Shown here: one piece after another, positions 8,770 through 18,307 of the stretch
Position numbering within the stretch: the stretch's first letter is position 1
Layout of the letters: each line of letters begins with the position of its first letter
Source: Chitinophagaceae bacterium
Lineage (GTDB): Bacteria > Bacteroidota > Bacteroidia > Chitinophagales > Chitinophagaceae
Assembly (NCBI GenBank): GCA_947454235.1
Contig: CANGIY010000002.1
Location: forward strand, 62,001 to 126,000
Direction of reading: 5' to 3'
DNA length: 64,000 nt
Position numbers and translations under genes: made by a program
Notes under the pieces: generated by a model
The model's input: the letters and a program-made list of their open reading frames with translations, nothing else
The model's database searches: none
What the model was told of the DNA's origin: nothing

Positions 8770-9753
8770 TTGAATACATTCGGGAAAATCTTTAGGATAT
8801 CAATTTGGGGTGAATCGCATGGAAATGCAGTAGGTATTACCATTGATGGTTGCCCTGCAGGTATAGCTATTTCAGAAAAAGATTTCCTTGAAGATTTAGA
8901 ACGTAGAAAAGGTGGAAGTGCACTGGGTACAACACCAAGAAAAGAGGATGACAACCCAAAAATTTTATCCGGTGTCTTCAAAGAGCACACTACAGGTGCA
9001 CCCATTACAATTGTATTTGAGAATAACAACACCCGTTCATCAGATTACGACGCGCAAAGGGCAATACCTCGTCCCGGTCATGCTGATTTTGTTTTAAATA
9101 AGAAGTTTCAAGGTTTTAATGATTATCGTGGAGGCGGGCATTCTTCCGGTCGCCTGACGGTGGCTTTGGTAGCTGCCGGCGTTATTGCAAAGAAAATAGT
9201 CAGTGAAACAAAAATCAGGGCGCAACTTATTGAGGCAGGTGGTAATCCCAACATCGAAGCAGCGATTCAAAAAGCAATTCAACAACAAGATAGTATAGGA
9301 GGTATTGTTGAATGTTCTGCCGATGGTTTACCTATTGGATTAGGGGAGCCTTTCTTTGATTCAATGGAATCGGTAATAAGTCACCTTGTTTTCAGTGTAC
9401 CTGCTGTAAAAGGCATTGAATTTGGCAGCGGTTTTGAGGCTGCTAAAATGACTGGTAGCACCAACAATGATTCAATAATCAACGAGTCAGGGACTACGTC
9501 TACCAATAATTCTGGAGGAATTAATGGTGGAATTACCAATGGTAATCAATTGTTATTCAGGGTAGTAGTAAAACCAACAAGCAGTACTCCTAAAGAACAA
9601 ACATCGTTCAATTTAGCCACCGGAAATATAGAATCTTTCGCCGTCAAGGGGCGTCATGACCTTTGTATCGCACTCAGGGCTGTTGTTGTTATTGAGGCAG
9701 TAACAGCGATAGCAATAGCTGATTTAAGCTTGCAATCGAGGGCACAACACTAG
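8770..9753 (+). CDS. aroC: Chorismate synthase
   Basis: 327 residues, somewhat shorter than the about 360 of E. coli AroC, but all the signatures are present: N-terminal NTFGKIFRISIWGESHG, RPGHADF, the FMN/EPSP site YRGGGHSSGRLT, NNSGGINGGITNG and C-terminal DLCIALRAVVVIEAV. The start must be TTG at 8770: an in-frame stop lies five codons upstream and the TTG gives the correct family N-terminus. It makes chorismate from EPSP using reduced FMN. It is the last gene of the operon, convergent with the TPR protein gene only 1 bp away. Confidence 0.93.
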   Translation: MNTFGKIFRISIWGESHGNAVGITIDGCPAGIAISEKDFLEDLERRKGGSALGTTPRKEDDNPKILSGVFKEHTTGAPITIVFENNNTRSSDYDAQRAIPRPGHADFVLNKKFQGFNDYRGGGHSSGRLTVALVAAGVIAKKIVSETKIRAQLIEAGGNPNIEAAIQKAIQQQDSIGGIVECSADGLPIGLGEPFFDSMESVISHLVFSVPAVKGIEFGSGFEAAKMTGSTNNDSIINESGTTSTNNSGGINGGITNGNQLLFRVVVKPTSSTPKEQTSFNLATGNIESFAVKGRHDLCIALRAVVVIEAVTAIAIADLSLQSRAQH

Positions 9754-9754
9754 T

Positions 9755-11686
9755 TTACTCTACTCTGAAAGCTGGTTCCTCTGCTCTTGCTAAATCTTCA
9801 TATTTGTGCATGGAGTCAGGCTGCGCCAGCATTTTGTAGCTACGTGCAATGTTTTTCATCGATTCTTTGTGCTTGTTATTCACACCCAGTGCCTGCCTGA
9901 AATAAATGATGGCAGAATCAAACTGTTTTAGGTTCATATAGCACAAACCTAGATTATGAATGATGTCGGCACTATTGGGATTAATGGCAATGTCTTGTTT
10001 TAGAATTTCTCGTGCTGCCGGGAAGTTTTGTTTCATGAAGTAAATGCCTGCCAACCCGTTCAATGCAAGTGTATTTTTGGGATCGTCACGAAGTGTTAGT
10101 TTGTCGTGCAATTCAGCAGAATCAAGTTGTTTCATGGTGAAAAATGCCCGTGCCAGTGCCTGATGTGCGTCGTAGAAATGGGGTTGTAATGCTACAGCAG
10201 CCTGAAGGTATTTTACGCCATCATTCATTATTTGATTGGCCATGGCTGCATCGCCCGCGGCTGCAACATAGTTGGTTGTCATTTCATTCCCCAAATAATA
10301 GTTCAGTCGTGCATTTTCAGGGCGTTTTTGTACATCGGCAGAAAATAGTGTGTAAGCATCTTTCCATTCACTGCTCCGACTGTACGTCATAAAACTGAAT
10401 ACAGCAACAATTGGTATTACCACCTTCCATGTGTTGGATATAGTAAATAAATCCTTTTCAGGAGCAGCTTTGCCTACTACCATCTTTAATACTGCAGCAT
10501 TCGCGAGGCAAAAGCCTACTGATGACAAAAATAAAAAGCGTTCAGAAAGTACAGAACCTATTAAAACGAAGATATTAGTGAAAATACCCATTGAAATAAG
10601 GTAGAACAGTATGGCATAACCTATTACGTCTTTCTTGTTTTTAAAAAAACTGAAAACACTGTAACTGGCAAAACCAAGCGTCAAAAGCAGCCCCAATAGC
10701 GTCATTGGGGAGCCCCATGTTGCATTAGGTATAGTGTTAACGGCATAAGTACATACCAATGGATATGGAGCAATGAGCAACCTCAAATAATACCCAAGCA
10801 CATAAAAAATGGTTGGTAGGCGCTCTCCGAGGCTCTTGAATGCTACCAATTGGTTATCCATGTAGTTGAGGTAGGCTGTATCGTTGGCGTGATTTGCTGA
10901 CAAAATTGCACTCCTCAAAGCAAGGAAAATGCCAGCCACTACCACTGTTGCTCCTATTGTCATGAACTTCTTTTGTTTGGCGCCTTCAAACAAAGTGAAA
11001 TAGGTAAGGGGGATAATAGCTACAAATGCAAAGCTTGTTTCTTTAGAAAGAAATGAGAGTAATAAAACAATTGCACCACCTAATAACAAACCGATGTTCC
11101 CTGTTTTAATATATCGCCCAAAGCTGTACATTGCCATAAACGCAAACATGAAACTAAAAATTTCATCCCTGCTTTTAATGTTTGCAACTACTTCAGTATG
11201 AATAGGGTGTGCCGCAAATATTAAAGTAGTAATAAAAGCAAAACCGATGTTTTTTTCTCCCAGCAAGTCTTTTAAAAACAAAAACAGAAAAACCAGTGCC
11301 ATTGAAAAGTAAACCACATTGAAAAAGTGTTTCGGGCCGGGATTTACACCAAATACTTGTTCTTCCATTGCAAAAGCCACGAGCGATATTGGGCGGTAGC
11401 CATCGTTTGGCATTTTGATGTAACCCGCCAGGTATGGTTTTGAGATGATATCGCCAATACCCGCAAAACCCTTGGTTACGAATGTATTTCCATAAGTAAC
11501 CATTTGGTCATCCAGAACATAGCTGTTCGAGATTGTATTGGCGTATAACAGAAACCCGAATATAGCTAGTATAATCCACAGAGTTTTTACAGCGGGCATT
11601 TTAGAGAAAAAGCCTGAATTTGATTTTTCCTGCGCAGGCACTGTAGGGTTAGCGGCCTTGGTTGCAGCGACATTCTTTTTCGCCAT
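9755..11686 (-). CDS. Polytopic membrane protein with C-terminal TPR repeats (TMTC/O-mannosyltransferase-like)
   Basis: 643 residues. After a short Ala/Lys-rich cytosolic N-terminus, about ten to twelve hydrophobic segments cover residues about 30-430. An early extracytoplasmic loop has LDDQMVT (an acidic pair as in GT-C enzymes), and AAHPIHTEVVANIKSRDEI follows, a sequence type shared with TMTC-type glycosyltransferases. The C-terminus (about 450-640) contains at least three TPR units (e.g. ADIIHNLGLCYMNLKQFDSA). A GT-C fold membrane glycosyltransferase acting on exported proteins is plausible but not proven. It overlaps nothing and has no obvious operon partner. Confidence 0.72.
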   Translation of the reverse strand: MAKKNVAATKAANPTVPAQEKSNSGFFSKMPAVKTLWIILAIFGFLLYANTISNSYVLDDQMVTYGNTFVTKGFAGIGDIISKPYLAGYIKMPNDGYRPISLVAFAMEEQVFGVNPGPKHFFNVVYFSMALVFLFLFLKDLLGEKNIGFAFITTLIFAAHPIHTEVVANIKSRDEIFSFMFAFMAMYSFGRYIKTGNIGLLLGGAIVLLLSFLSKETSFAFVAIIPLTYFTLFEGAKQKKFMTIGATVVVAGIFLALRSAILSANHANDTAYLNYMDNQLVAFKSLGERLPTIFYVLGYYLRLLIAPYPLVCTYAVNTIPNATWGSPMTLLGLLLTLGFASYSVFSFFKNKKDVIGYAILFYLISMGIFTNIFVLIGSVLSERFLFLSSVGFCLANAAVLKMVVGKAAPEKDLFTISNTWKVVIPIVAVFSFMTYSRSSEWKDAYTLFSADVQKRPENARLNYYLGNEMTTNYVAAAGDAAMANQIMNDGVKYLQAAVALQPHFYDAHQALARAFFTMKQLDSAELHDKLTLRDDPKNTLALNGLAGIYFMKQNFPAAREILKQDIAINPNSADIIHNLGLCYMNLKQFDSAIIYFRQALGVNNKHKESMKNIARSYKMLAQPDSMHKYEDLARAEEPAFRVE

Positions 11687-11802
11687 GGTAGAATTTTAGA
11701 TAGACGCAAAAATAACTTTTTCAATCATGCTTTCCAGTATGTTGCTAAACTGTGTGGTAATGCCGTTGAAAACCCTACTTCGTTAGGCTCGAACTAAGTG
11801 TG

Positions 11803-11810
11803 TATGTTTG
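11803..11810 (+). promoter_or_regulatory. -7 element before the EamA transporter gene
   Basis: TATGTTTG matches TAnnTTTG and lies 16 bases before the chosen ATG at 11827. No convincing -33 TTG is seen at the right distance. The site argues against the earlier in-frame start at 11800, which would lie upstream of the transcript start. Confidence 0.45.
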
Positions 11811-11826
11811 CACTTTAAACACAATC

Positions 11827-12738
11827 ATGAAAAAAGCATTGCTTCAAATGCATGCCGCTGTCCTTTTGTGGGGCTTCACGGGCGTGCTGGGGAGAGCTAT
11901 ATCGCTTGATGCACCGGTTTTGGTGTGGTACAGAATGCTGTTCACGGCATTGCTGATGGCAGTAATTGTTTTTGTACGTAAAATTCCGGTAAAGGTTACT
12001 CGTGCCGATTTTGCACAACTCATTCTCATTGGTTCTTTAATGGGTTTGCATTGGGTAGCGTTTTATGGCTCTATTAAGTTTTCAAACGCCACTGTTGCAC
12101 TTGTTTGCTTATCCACTGCAAGTGTATTTACTTCAACCCTCGACCCGTTTGTCAACAAGAGTAAGTTCGATAAGATTGAAATATTCCTTGGTCTAATTGC
12201 TCTAACTGGTGTCTTTCTTATTTACCAGTTTCAGGAGTTTTTCGGGCTGGGTATTTTGTTTGGAGTTATTGCAGCTATCCTAAGTTCTGTGTTTACAGTG
12301 TTCAATAAGCGAATCACTCAAAAATACCCTTCAAGAGTATTGGTGATGTATGAAATGGCAACAGGATGGGTGGTTATAAGTTTGCTATTGCCATTGCAGT
12401 TTATTTATTTCCCCAACACACGATTTATCCCATTATCGCCATCTCTGTTTTCAACCGATTGGTTCCATAACGACTGGCTTTGGTTGGTTATTTTAAGTTT
12501 GTGTTGTACCGTTTGGGCGCAATCACTTTCGTTGACAGCACTTAAAAAACTTTCTTCTTTCACTGTAACACTCTCAGTAAATCTGGAACCTGTTTATGGA
12601 ATGTTGCTAGCATTTGCCATTTACAATGAAAATAAGGTTTTAGGAGGCGGGTTTTACTTGGGTATTGCACTCATTATGCTTTCGGTAGTATTGCAGATGG
12701 TGCGAATGCTGCGTGGCAGAAAGTTGGCAAAAAAATAG
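11827..12738 (+). CDS. EamA/DMT-family transporter
   Basis: 303 residues from ATG 11827 (MKKALLQMHAAVLLWGFTG). About ten hydrophobic helices form two EamA repeats (about 5-135 and 150-295); the first begins with the typical LLWGFTGVLGRAI and the second with GVIAAILSSVFTVFNKR. Such inner-membrane proteins export or import small metabolites; the substrate cannot be predicted. The upstream ATG at 11800 was not used because a probable -7 box overlaps it. Confidence 0.85.
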   Translation: MKKALLQMHAAVLLWGFTGVLGRAISLDAPVLVWYRMLFTALLMAVIVFVRKIPVKVTRADFAQLILIGSLMGLHWVAFYGSIKFSNATVALVCLSTASVFTSTLDPFVNKSKFDKIEIFLGLIALTGVFLIYQFQEFFGLGILFGVIAAILSSVFTVFNKRITQKYPSRVLVMYEMATGWVVISLLLPLQFIYFPNTRFIPLSPSLFSTDWFHNDWLWLVILSLCCTVWAQSLSLTALKKLSSFTVTLSVNLEPVYGMLLAFAIYNENKVLGGGFYLGIALIMLSVVLQMVRMLRGRKLAKK

Positions 12739-12760
12739 GAGGTCAGTTTCCCGACCTCCT
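12737..12760 (-). terminator. Terminator of the thioredoxin gene (possibly bidirectional)
   Basis: Perfect 8-bp stem AGGAGGTC (12737-12744) / GACCTCCT (12753-12760) with an 8-base loop. On the minus strand it is followed by ATTTTTTT, a good U-tract for the thioredoxin gene ending at 12783. On the plus strand there is no T-run, though the hairpin directly follows the transporter stop codon. Confidence 0.75.
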
Positions 12761-12782
12761 GAATACCATTACTTAAAGCTTA

Positions 12783-13271
12783 TTACTTAGCAAGTGCTTT
12801 AATTTTTTCAAAAATTTCTTTTTCACCACCTTCTTCGTAACCGGTATGTTTGTAAGCAATCTTGCCATCTTTACCGATAACGAGAATGAACGGTACGTTT
12901 TGGAAGTTCAAAGACCTTTTAAGATCTGAATTCGGGTCGATGTAGTATGGGAATTCCCAGCCTTGTGAAGTGCCGTAAGTACGTGCAATTCCTTCAGCCC
13001 TTGTCTCATCGATTGAAATGGTCACGTAATCAAAATCAACATCTTTCTTCCATGCAGGCAATTGAGTTGAAATGTTTTTGATTTCTTTTTTGCATGGAAT
13101 GCACCATGTTGCCCAGAAACTTACTACTGTAACACGACCACTTTTTATAATCTCGTTAAATGCAATTTTTTTACCTGTTTTTAGGTCTTTAATTTGCGTA
13201 GTTGGTAACTCCTGAGCTTGCAGGCTGAATGTCAATAACAATGTAGCCGCAGCCAAAAGTAATTTTCTCAT
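12783..13271 (-). CDS. Periplasmic TlpA/ResA-like thiol-disulfide oxidoreductase
   Basis: 162 residues with a signal peptide (MRKLLLAAATLLLTFSLQAQ). The thioredoxin active site is WATWCIPCKKE (CxxC with Ile-Pro), followed by the cis-Pro region NVPFILVIGKDGKI. It likely reduces or isomerises disulfides in the periplasm. It is divergent from a DUF6029 outer-membrane protein gene; the two may share the 90-bp regulatory gap. CAAAATTA at 13310-13317 reads TAATTTTG on its strand and could be its -7 box. Confidence 0.9.
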   Translation of the reverse strand: MRKLLLAAATLLLTFSLQAQELPTTQIKDLKTGKKIAFNEIIKSGRVTVVSFWATWCIPCKKEIKNISTQLPAWKKDVDFDYVTISIDETRAEGIARTYGTSQGWEFPYYIDPNSDLKRSLNFQNVPFILVIGKDGKIAYKHTGYEEGGEKEIFEKIKALAK

Positions 13272-13309
13272 AAAAATTTGTTTTTTAAGTCAAGAAGCGA
13301 AAACTTTGC

Positions 13310-13317
13310 CAAAATTA
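13310..13317 (-). promoter_or_regulatory. -7 element for the thioredoxin gene
   Basis: Reads TAATTTTG on the minus strand (TAnnTTTG consensus), about 40 bases before the start at 13271. No clear -33 TTG is seen, so support is moderate. Confidence 0.35.
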
Positions 13318-13361
13318 AAGATTGCAGGCAAATTCTGAAATTTTTAACAAAATCTGATTTC

Positions 13362-14960
13362 ATGAACAAATCGCTACTTACCTCATTTTTGTTATTCCTG
13401 TCAGCAGGATCGTATGCACAGGGCACTCTATCGGGTGATATTCAAACGAATGTCAATTTCTTTATTAAAGATACTTCGATAAAAGCGTGTTGCAACGAAC
13501 TGTATGAACACTACCTTACGGGTAGCGAAACATGGGTGAGCCTCAGGTATAACGTAAGTGGCTGGACATTCAATGTTCGCGGCGATGTGTTTAATAACTC
13601 GAACTTGTACAGTCCACAAAAGGCGCTTTCGGGTTACGGATTGGGTGCTTACAGTGTTTCAAAGGAAATGGGCGACCTCACTGTTTCACTCGGCTATTTG
13701 TACGAACAAATTGGAAGTGGTATTCTTTTCAGGTCTTATGAAGACAGAGGTTTGTTGATTGATAATGCATTGGTAGGTGCATCGCTCAAGTATAAAGTTA
13801 ATGACCACATTAACGTGAAAGCCTTTACTGGTCAGCAAAAAACATTGTTCTCGACCTACAAACCAATCATCAGAGGATTTAATGCTGAAGGCGATTTCGG
13901 TAAAGGTTCAGTGCATTTTTCACCGGGTTTGGGTGTCCTGAACAGAGCACTTGACCAAGCGAGTATGGACGTGATTGCTGGATCGATTAATGCTATGCCT
14001 GATACTGCAATGCGTTTCAATCCTAAATACAATGTGTTTGCTGCTACTGTTTACAACACATTGACTTACAAGAACTTCATGTGGTATGTTGAAGGTGCTG
14101 TTAAATCTTCAGAAGCCATCTGGAACATAAATGACAGTTTATTGGTTAACAAACCAGGCAATGTTATTTATACAACCATGAGCTGGGGTAAAAAGGGTAT
14201 TGCCATCAATGCGGCTGCAAAAAGAACAGAAAACTTCTACATGAGGGTATCTCCGAACGATAGATTACTGAACAGTGGTATGTTGAACTGGCAACCTGTT
14301 GTAGCAACCATCAGACCAGAGAGATTATTGTCGCGCTACACGCCTGCATCACAAGACAGGTCGGAAGCTGCTGGTTCAGTGAACGTAGTTGTTTCTCCGA
14401 ATGATAAATTGAATGTGATAGGCGCTTACACTCATATTGATAGGCTTGATGGTCAAAAACTGTTCAGAGAAGGGTATTTGGAAGGTAACTATACAGGGTT
14501 AGACAAATGGATTATTCAGCTCGGTTTGCAATACATGGAATACAATCAAAAAGTATATCAGGTGAGCTTCCCGGAAGGTATGCCAATGATTTATGCTTTC
14601 ACTCCGTTTACTGAGGTGACTTATCGCCTGAGCGATTCAAAATCAATGCGCTTTGAGGTTCAATACATGGATACAAAACAAGACTATGGTTCTTGGACTT
14701 TCTTGTTGGCAGAGTTCAACGTAGCGCCAAAATTCAGTATTTCTGTTTCTGACATGTATAACAACAACCCTAACTACAAAAACGTAAACGTTACGAAAGC
14801 TAATCACTATTACAGCGTTTATGGTGCGTTCACTAAGGGTCCGCACAGGCTATCGTTGGCATACGTTAAACAAGTTGATGGAATCAACTGTTCGGGTGGT
14901 GTTTGCCGATACGAACCTGCCTTCAGTGGTGTTAAAGCAACCTTCTCAACCAATTTCTAG
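13362..14960 (+). CDS. DUF6029-family secreted/outer-membrane protein
   Basis: 532 residues from ATG 13362, chosen because it begins a signal peptide (MNKSLLTSFLLFLSAGSYAQ); the longer frame from 13278 adds 28 non-signal residues. The mature part is rich in alternating aromatic/polar beta strands (e.g. SLRYNVSGWTFNVRGDVF, YLYEQIGSGILFRSYEDRG) and ends in a Phe (KATFSTNF), as outer-membrane barrels do. It matches what I know of the Bacteroidota DUF6029 family, whose function is unknown. Divergent neighbour: the TlpA-like thioredoxin. Confidence 0.7.
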   Translation: MNKSLLTSFLLFLSAGSYAQGTLSGDIQTNVNFFIKDTSIKACCNELYEHYLTGSETWVSLRYNVSGWTFNVRGDVFNNSNLYSPQKALSGYGLGAYSVSKEMGDLTVSLGYLYEQIGSGILFRSYEDRGLLIDNALVGASLKYKVNDHINVKAFTGQQKTLFSTYKPIIRGFNAEGDFGKGSVHFSPGLGVLNRALDQASMDVIAGSINAMPDTAMRFNPKYNVFAATVYNTLTYKNFMWYVEGAVKSSEAIWNINDSLLVNKPGNVIYTTMSWGKKGIAINAAAKRTENFYMRVSPNDRLLNSGMLNWQPVVATIRPERLLSRYTPASQDRSEAAGSVNVVVSPNDKLNVIGAYTHIDRLDGQKLFREGYLEGNYTGLDKWIIQLGLQYMEYNQKVYQVSFPEGMPMIYAFTPFTEVTYRLSDSKSMRFEVQYMDTKQDYGSWTFLLAEFNVAPKFSISVSDMYNNNPNYKNVNVTKANHYYSVYGAFTKGPHRLSLAYVKQVDGINCSGGVCRYEPAFSGVKATFSTNF

Positions 14961-15056
14961 TTTGTTATCGTAGTACAAAGCTTTTGAGAAATCACCTTTT
15001 TTGGGTTAGATTTTATATGTACTATTGTGTAAAATTTATTTTACGTAGCCATACTT

Positions 15057-17486
15057 ATGCGTTTTTGCCGCATTTATACCGTATTGATTTGTATTCTTCT
15101 TCCATTTTTCGGGTGGGGGCAGGAATCGAATAAAACGTTGCGAGCGACAAAAACCAGTGAAAAAATCTCTGTTGACGGAAAGCTGGATGAACCTGAATGG
15201 GAAAGGGCAGAAAAAGCCACTGCATTCATCCAAAATGCGTTACACCCAGGTGATCCTTCTAATTTCAATACCGAAGTCAGTATTCTTTACGATAACGATG
15301 CTGTTTATGTAGGTGCAAGACTTTACGATCCACATCCCGACAGTATACTTCATCAGCTTTCAACCCGCGATGACCTCGAAGGATCAAATACCGATTGTTT
15401 TGCAGTCGTTTTTGATACTTATCACGACAGGCAAAATGGGTTTAGTTTCGGTGTAACTGCTGCTGGTGTACAGGCAGATGCTAAAGTGAAATTTGACGGT
15501 TACGACTATTCGTGGAATGCAGCATGGTTTTCAAAAACAACCATAGATAAAGAAGGGTGGGTGGTAGAAATGAAAATACCTTATTCAGCAATCCGTTTTT
15601 CAAAAGAAAAACAACAGGACTGGGGAATTAATTTTTACAGAGTCATAAGGCGCTATCGCGAAAAATCATTCTGGAGCCCGGTAATGCCGGGTGTGTCAAA
15701 TACACTCAATCAGGAAGGTTCTTTATTAGGCGTATACGATATTAAGTCGCCAATAAGGTTGGCACTCTTTCCGTATATTTCTGACTATGCTCAAACATCA
15801 ACAGGTGGCAAACCTACCAATGTAATCGATGGCGGTTTGGACATTAAGTATGGTTTAAGCGAGGCATTTACGCTTGACATGACTCTTGTACCAGATTTTG
15901 GTCAAACACTTTATGACGATAAAGTACTCAATCTTTCGCCGGTGGAGGTGAGGTACAATGAAAAGCGTTATTTTTTCACTGAAGGGCTTGACTTGTTTAA
16001 TAAAAACGACCTTTTTTACACGCGCAGGGTAGGTGGCACACCTGTCAATTTTAACAGGGCATTTGACTCGTTAAAAACCAATGAGATTGTAGAAAAGAAT
16101 CCAACAACTACGTCATTGTACAATGCTACAAAAGTGTCGGGCAGAACAAAAGGTAATTTAGGTATTGGTTTTTTCAACGCTGTGTCAGCGCCGGGGTATG
16201 CAATTTTACACAATACAATCAACCATACTGAACGCCAGATAGAAACTTCGCCATTGACTAACTACAACGTTTTGGTACTGGAACAAGCTTTTAAACACAA
16301 TTCTTACATCAGTTTTATTAACACTAATGTTTCGCGCAAAGAAGGGGCATACAATGCTGACGCTGCCGCGCTATTGTTCCAATACACTACCAAACAAAAT
16401 ACTTATGCATTAGATGGTTCGTACAACATGAGCTACCAATATGGAAATGGTGTTGACGTAAATGGTTTTAGGTACAACTTCGACCTTGGTAAAATCAAGG
16501 GCAATTACCACTGGACTTTGAAAGCTACAACCATTTCAGATAAGTTTAATCCGAATGATATGGGGTATTTGGGGCGGAACAATATATCGTACTACACTTT
16601 ATTCAATTCATATAATGTTTATAAGCCGTTTTGGTATTTTAATTGGGTGACGAATAATGTCTATGTCAATTACAACAGGGTTTTTAATCCTGATGTGTTT
16701 CAGTCGTTGAATTTCAGTGGCTCACACTATGGCATTCTTAAAAACTACTTGTTCATTCAGTTTTACTGGATCTATCAACCGCTATTAACTAACGATTATT
16801 ACGAACCAAGAACACCGGGAAGGGTGTATTTAGCTGCTCAATATTTTGAACCGGGTTGGGTATTTTCCAGCGATTACAGGAAACGTTTTGCACTCGATGG
16901 AGAATTGAATTTTACTCGATTCCCCGACCAAAATCGTAAAATGCTATATTGGTCGCTATCGCCTCGTTTCAGGGTGAATGATCAAATTATGCTCTATTAC
17001 ACATTCAGTTGCTCTAATAGTTTCAGAGAAGAGGGCTTTGTGAAAAAAGGGAATGTTGTTATTGATTCTATTTACTTCGGCAAGCGCAATGTAAATACGA
17101 TCGTCAACACATTAAGCGCATCGTATGTGTTCAATAATCGCATGTCGCTTTCAGTAAATGCACGCCACTATTGGTCTCAGGCTCATTACCTTGAATACGA
17201 CTACCTCAATCAGGAAGGTAAGTTAGATGCAATCAGTGAAAACGTTGGTAACTATGACATCAACTTCAATTCTTTCAACATTTATACTGCCTTTATTTGG
17301 CAATTCAGACCGGGAAGTGAGTTGAGTGCGGTTTATCAAAACAGCATTTATACCTCTGGACGCCAAATTACCAGTAACTACTTTGACAACTTCAATAACA
17401 CATGGAATTCACCGCAGAGCAATTCACTCTCACTTAAGGTTATTTATTACCTCGATTATCTTTCGTTGCGCAGGAAGAACAGTTAA
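15057..17486 (+). CDS. CBM9-like/DUF5916 outer-membrane protein
   Basis: 809 residues. Signal peptide MRFCRIYTVLICILLPFFGWGQ, then a carbohydrate-binding family 9-like beta sandwich (about 28-215, with SVDGKLDEPEWERAEKA and WVVEMKIPYSAIRFSKE). A DUF5916 region follows, with DIKYGLSEAFTLDMTLVPDFGQ and RYNEKRYFFTEGLDLF, and a long beta-strand-rich C-terminal barrel. Members sit in the outer membrane; some are guessed to bind or take up glycans, but the real function is unknown. No SusC/D pair is nearby. The gene ends 2 bp from the convergent prmA. Confidence 0.85.
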   Translation: MRFCRIYTVLICILLPFFGWGQESNKTLRATKTSEKISVDGKLDEPEWERAEKATAFIQNALHPGDPSNFNTEVSILYDNDAVYVGARLYDPHPDSILHQLSTRDDLEGSNTDCFAVVFDTYHDRQNGFSFGVTAAGVQADAKVKFDGYDYSWNAAWFSKTTIDKEGWVVEMKIPYSAIRFSKEKQQDWGINFYRVIRRYREKSFWSPVMPGVSNTLNQEGSLLGVYDIKSPIRLALFPYISDYAQTSTGGKPTNVIDGGLDIKYGLSEAFTLDMTLVPDFGQTLYDDKVLNLSPVEVRYNEKRYFFTEGLDLFNKNDLFYTRRVGGTPVNFNRAFDSLKTNEIVEKNPTTTSLYNATKVSGRTKGNLGIGFFNAVSAPGYAILHNTINHTERQIETSPLTNYNVLVLEQAFKHNSYISFINTNVSRKEGAYNADAAALLFQYTTKQNTYALDGSYNMSYQYGNGVDVNGFRYNFDLGKIKGNYHWTLKATTISDKFNPNDMGYLGRNNISYYTLFNSYNVYKPFWYFNWVTNNVYVNYNRVFNPDVFQSLNFSGSHYGILKNYLFIQFYWIYQPLLTNDYYEPRTPGRVYLAAQYFEPGWVFSSDYRKRFALDGELNFTRFPDQNRKMLYWSLSPRFRVNDQIMLYYTFSCSNSFREEGFVKKGNVVIDSIYFGKRNVNTIVNTLSASYVFNNRMSLSVNARHYWSQAHYLEYDYLNQEGKLDAISENVGNYDINFNSFNIYTAFIWQFRPGSELSAVYQNSIYTSGRQITSNYFDNFNNTWNSPQSNSLSLKVIYYLDYLSLRRKNS

Positions 17487-17488
17487 AG

Positions 17489-18298
17489 TTACTTGGAGTA
17501 ACTTATCGCAATCCAGCCATTCAGGCTTTGTTTTTCGATAAATTTCAATCCCGCACCCGTGGCAGCATTTTGAATGATTTCGAAATCGTCTTCGAGCAAT
17601 CCGCTCATGATAATTTTGCCGCCCGACATAGTTTGCTCATGCATTTGTTCCATAAAATCGAGCAGAATGTGGCGATTTATATTCGCCAAAATCGTGTCGT
17701 AAGGACCAACAGGCAACGAGTTTGTGACTATTTTTTCAATCTTAGTGTGTTTACAATTGTTCCTCTCGAGGTTTTCATTGCCGTTCTCTACACACCAGTC
17801 GTCATTATCAATACCCAAAATATCGGTAGCCCCCAACATCTCAGCAAAAATGGCCAATACGCCTGTTCCGGTACCGAAGTCAAGTACTTTTTTGCCTTCA
17901 AATTTGTCTTTCTTCATGAGCATCATCACCAATTGAGTGGTTGAGTGATGCCCTGTACCAAATGACATTTTTGGGGTAATAACTATTTCATATGGTGTAG
18001 TTACTTTTAAATCGTGGAAATCAGCACGAATAGTACAGAAATCGCCAATGAACACCGGCTCAAAGTTTTTCTCCCATTCTTCGTTCCAGTTTTTAGGCTG
18101 AACTATATTGCTGGAATATTCAAATTCACCAATACAGTTTTTGAAAGCATCAATATCGAAATTAGCTTCAGGAATGCACGCTACCAGTGAATGTTCGGCT
18201 TGTTCGAATGCATCAAACCCAATCTCACCTAATTCGGCAATCAAAATCTCCTGGGCAGTTTCGTCTATGTTTCTTACAATTATTTGTAAAGTATTCAT
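17489..18298 (-). CDS. prmA: Ribosomal protein L11 methyltransferase
   Basis: 269 residues. A small N-terminal L11-binding domain (about 1-70) is followed by a Rossmann SAM methyltransferase with KMSFGTGHHSTTQL, motif I LDFGTGTGVLAIFAEMLGA and LANINRHILLDF. It trimethylates ribosomal protein L11 in the cytosol. It follows nadB after 9 bp and is probably co-transcribed with it. Confidence 0.93.
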   Translation of the reverse strand: MNTLQIIVRNIDETAQEILIAELGEIGFDAFEQAEHSLVACIPEANFDIDAFKNCIGEFEYSSNIVQPKNWNEEWEKNFEPVFIGDFCTIRADFHDLKVTTPYEIVITPKMSFGTGHHSTTQLVMMLMKKDKFEGKKVLDFGTGTGVLAIFAEMLGATDILGIDNDDWCVENGNENLERNNCKHTKIEKIVTNSLPVGPYDTILANINRHILLDFMEQMHEQTMSGGKIIMSGLLEDDFEIIQNAATGAGLKFIEKQSLNGWIAISYSK

Positions 18299-18307
18299 GC
18301 TTGTATT

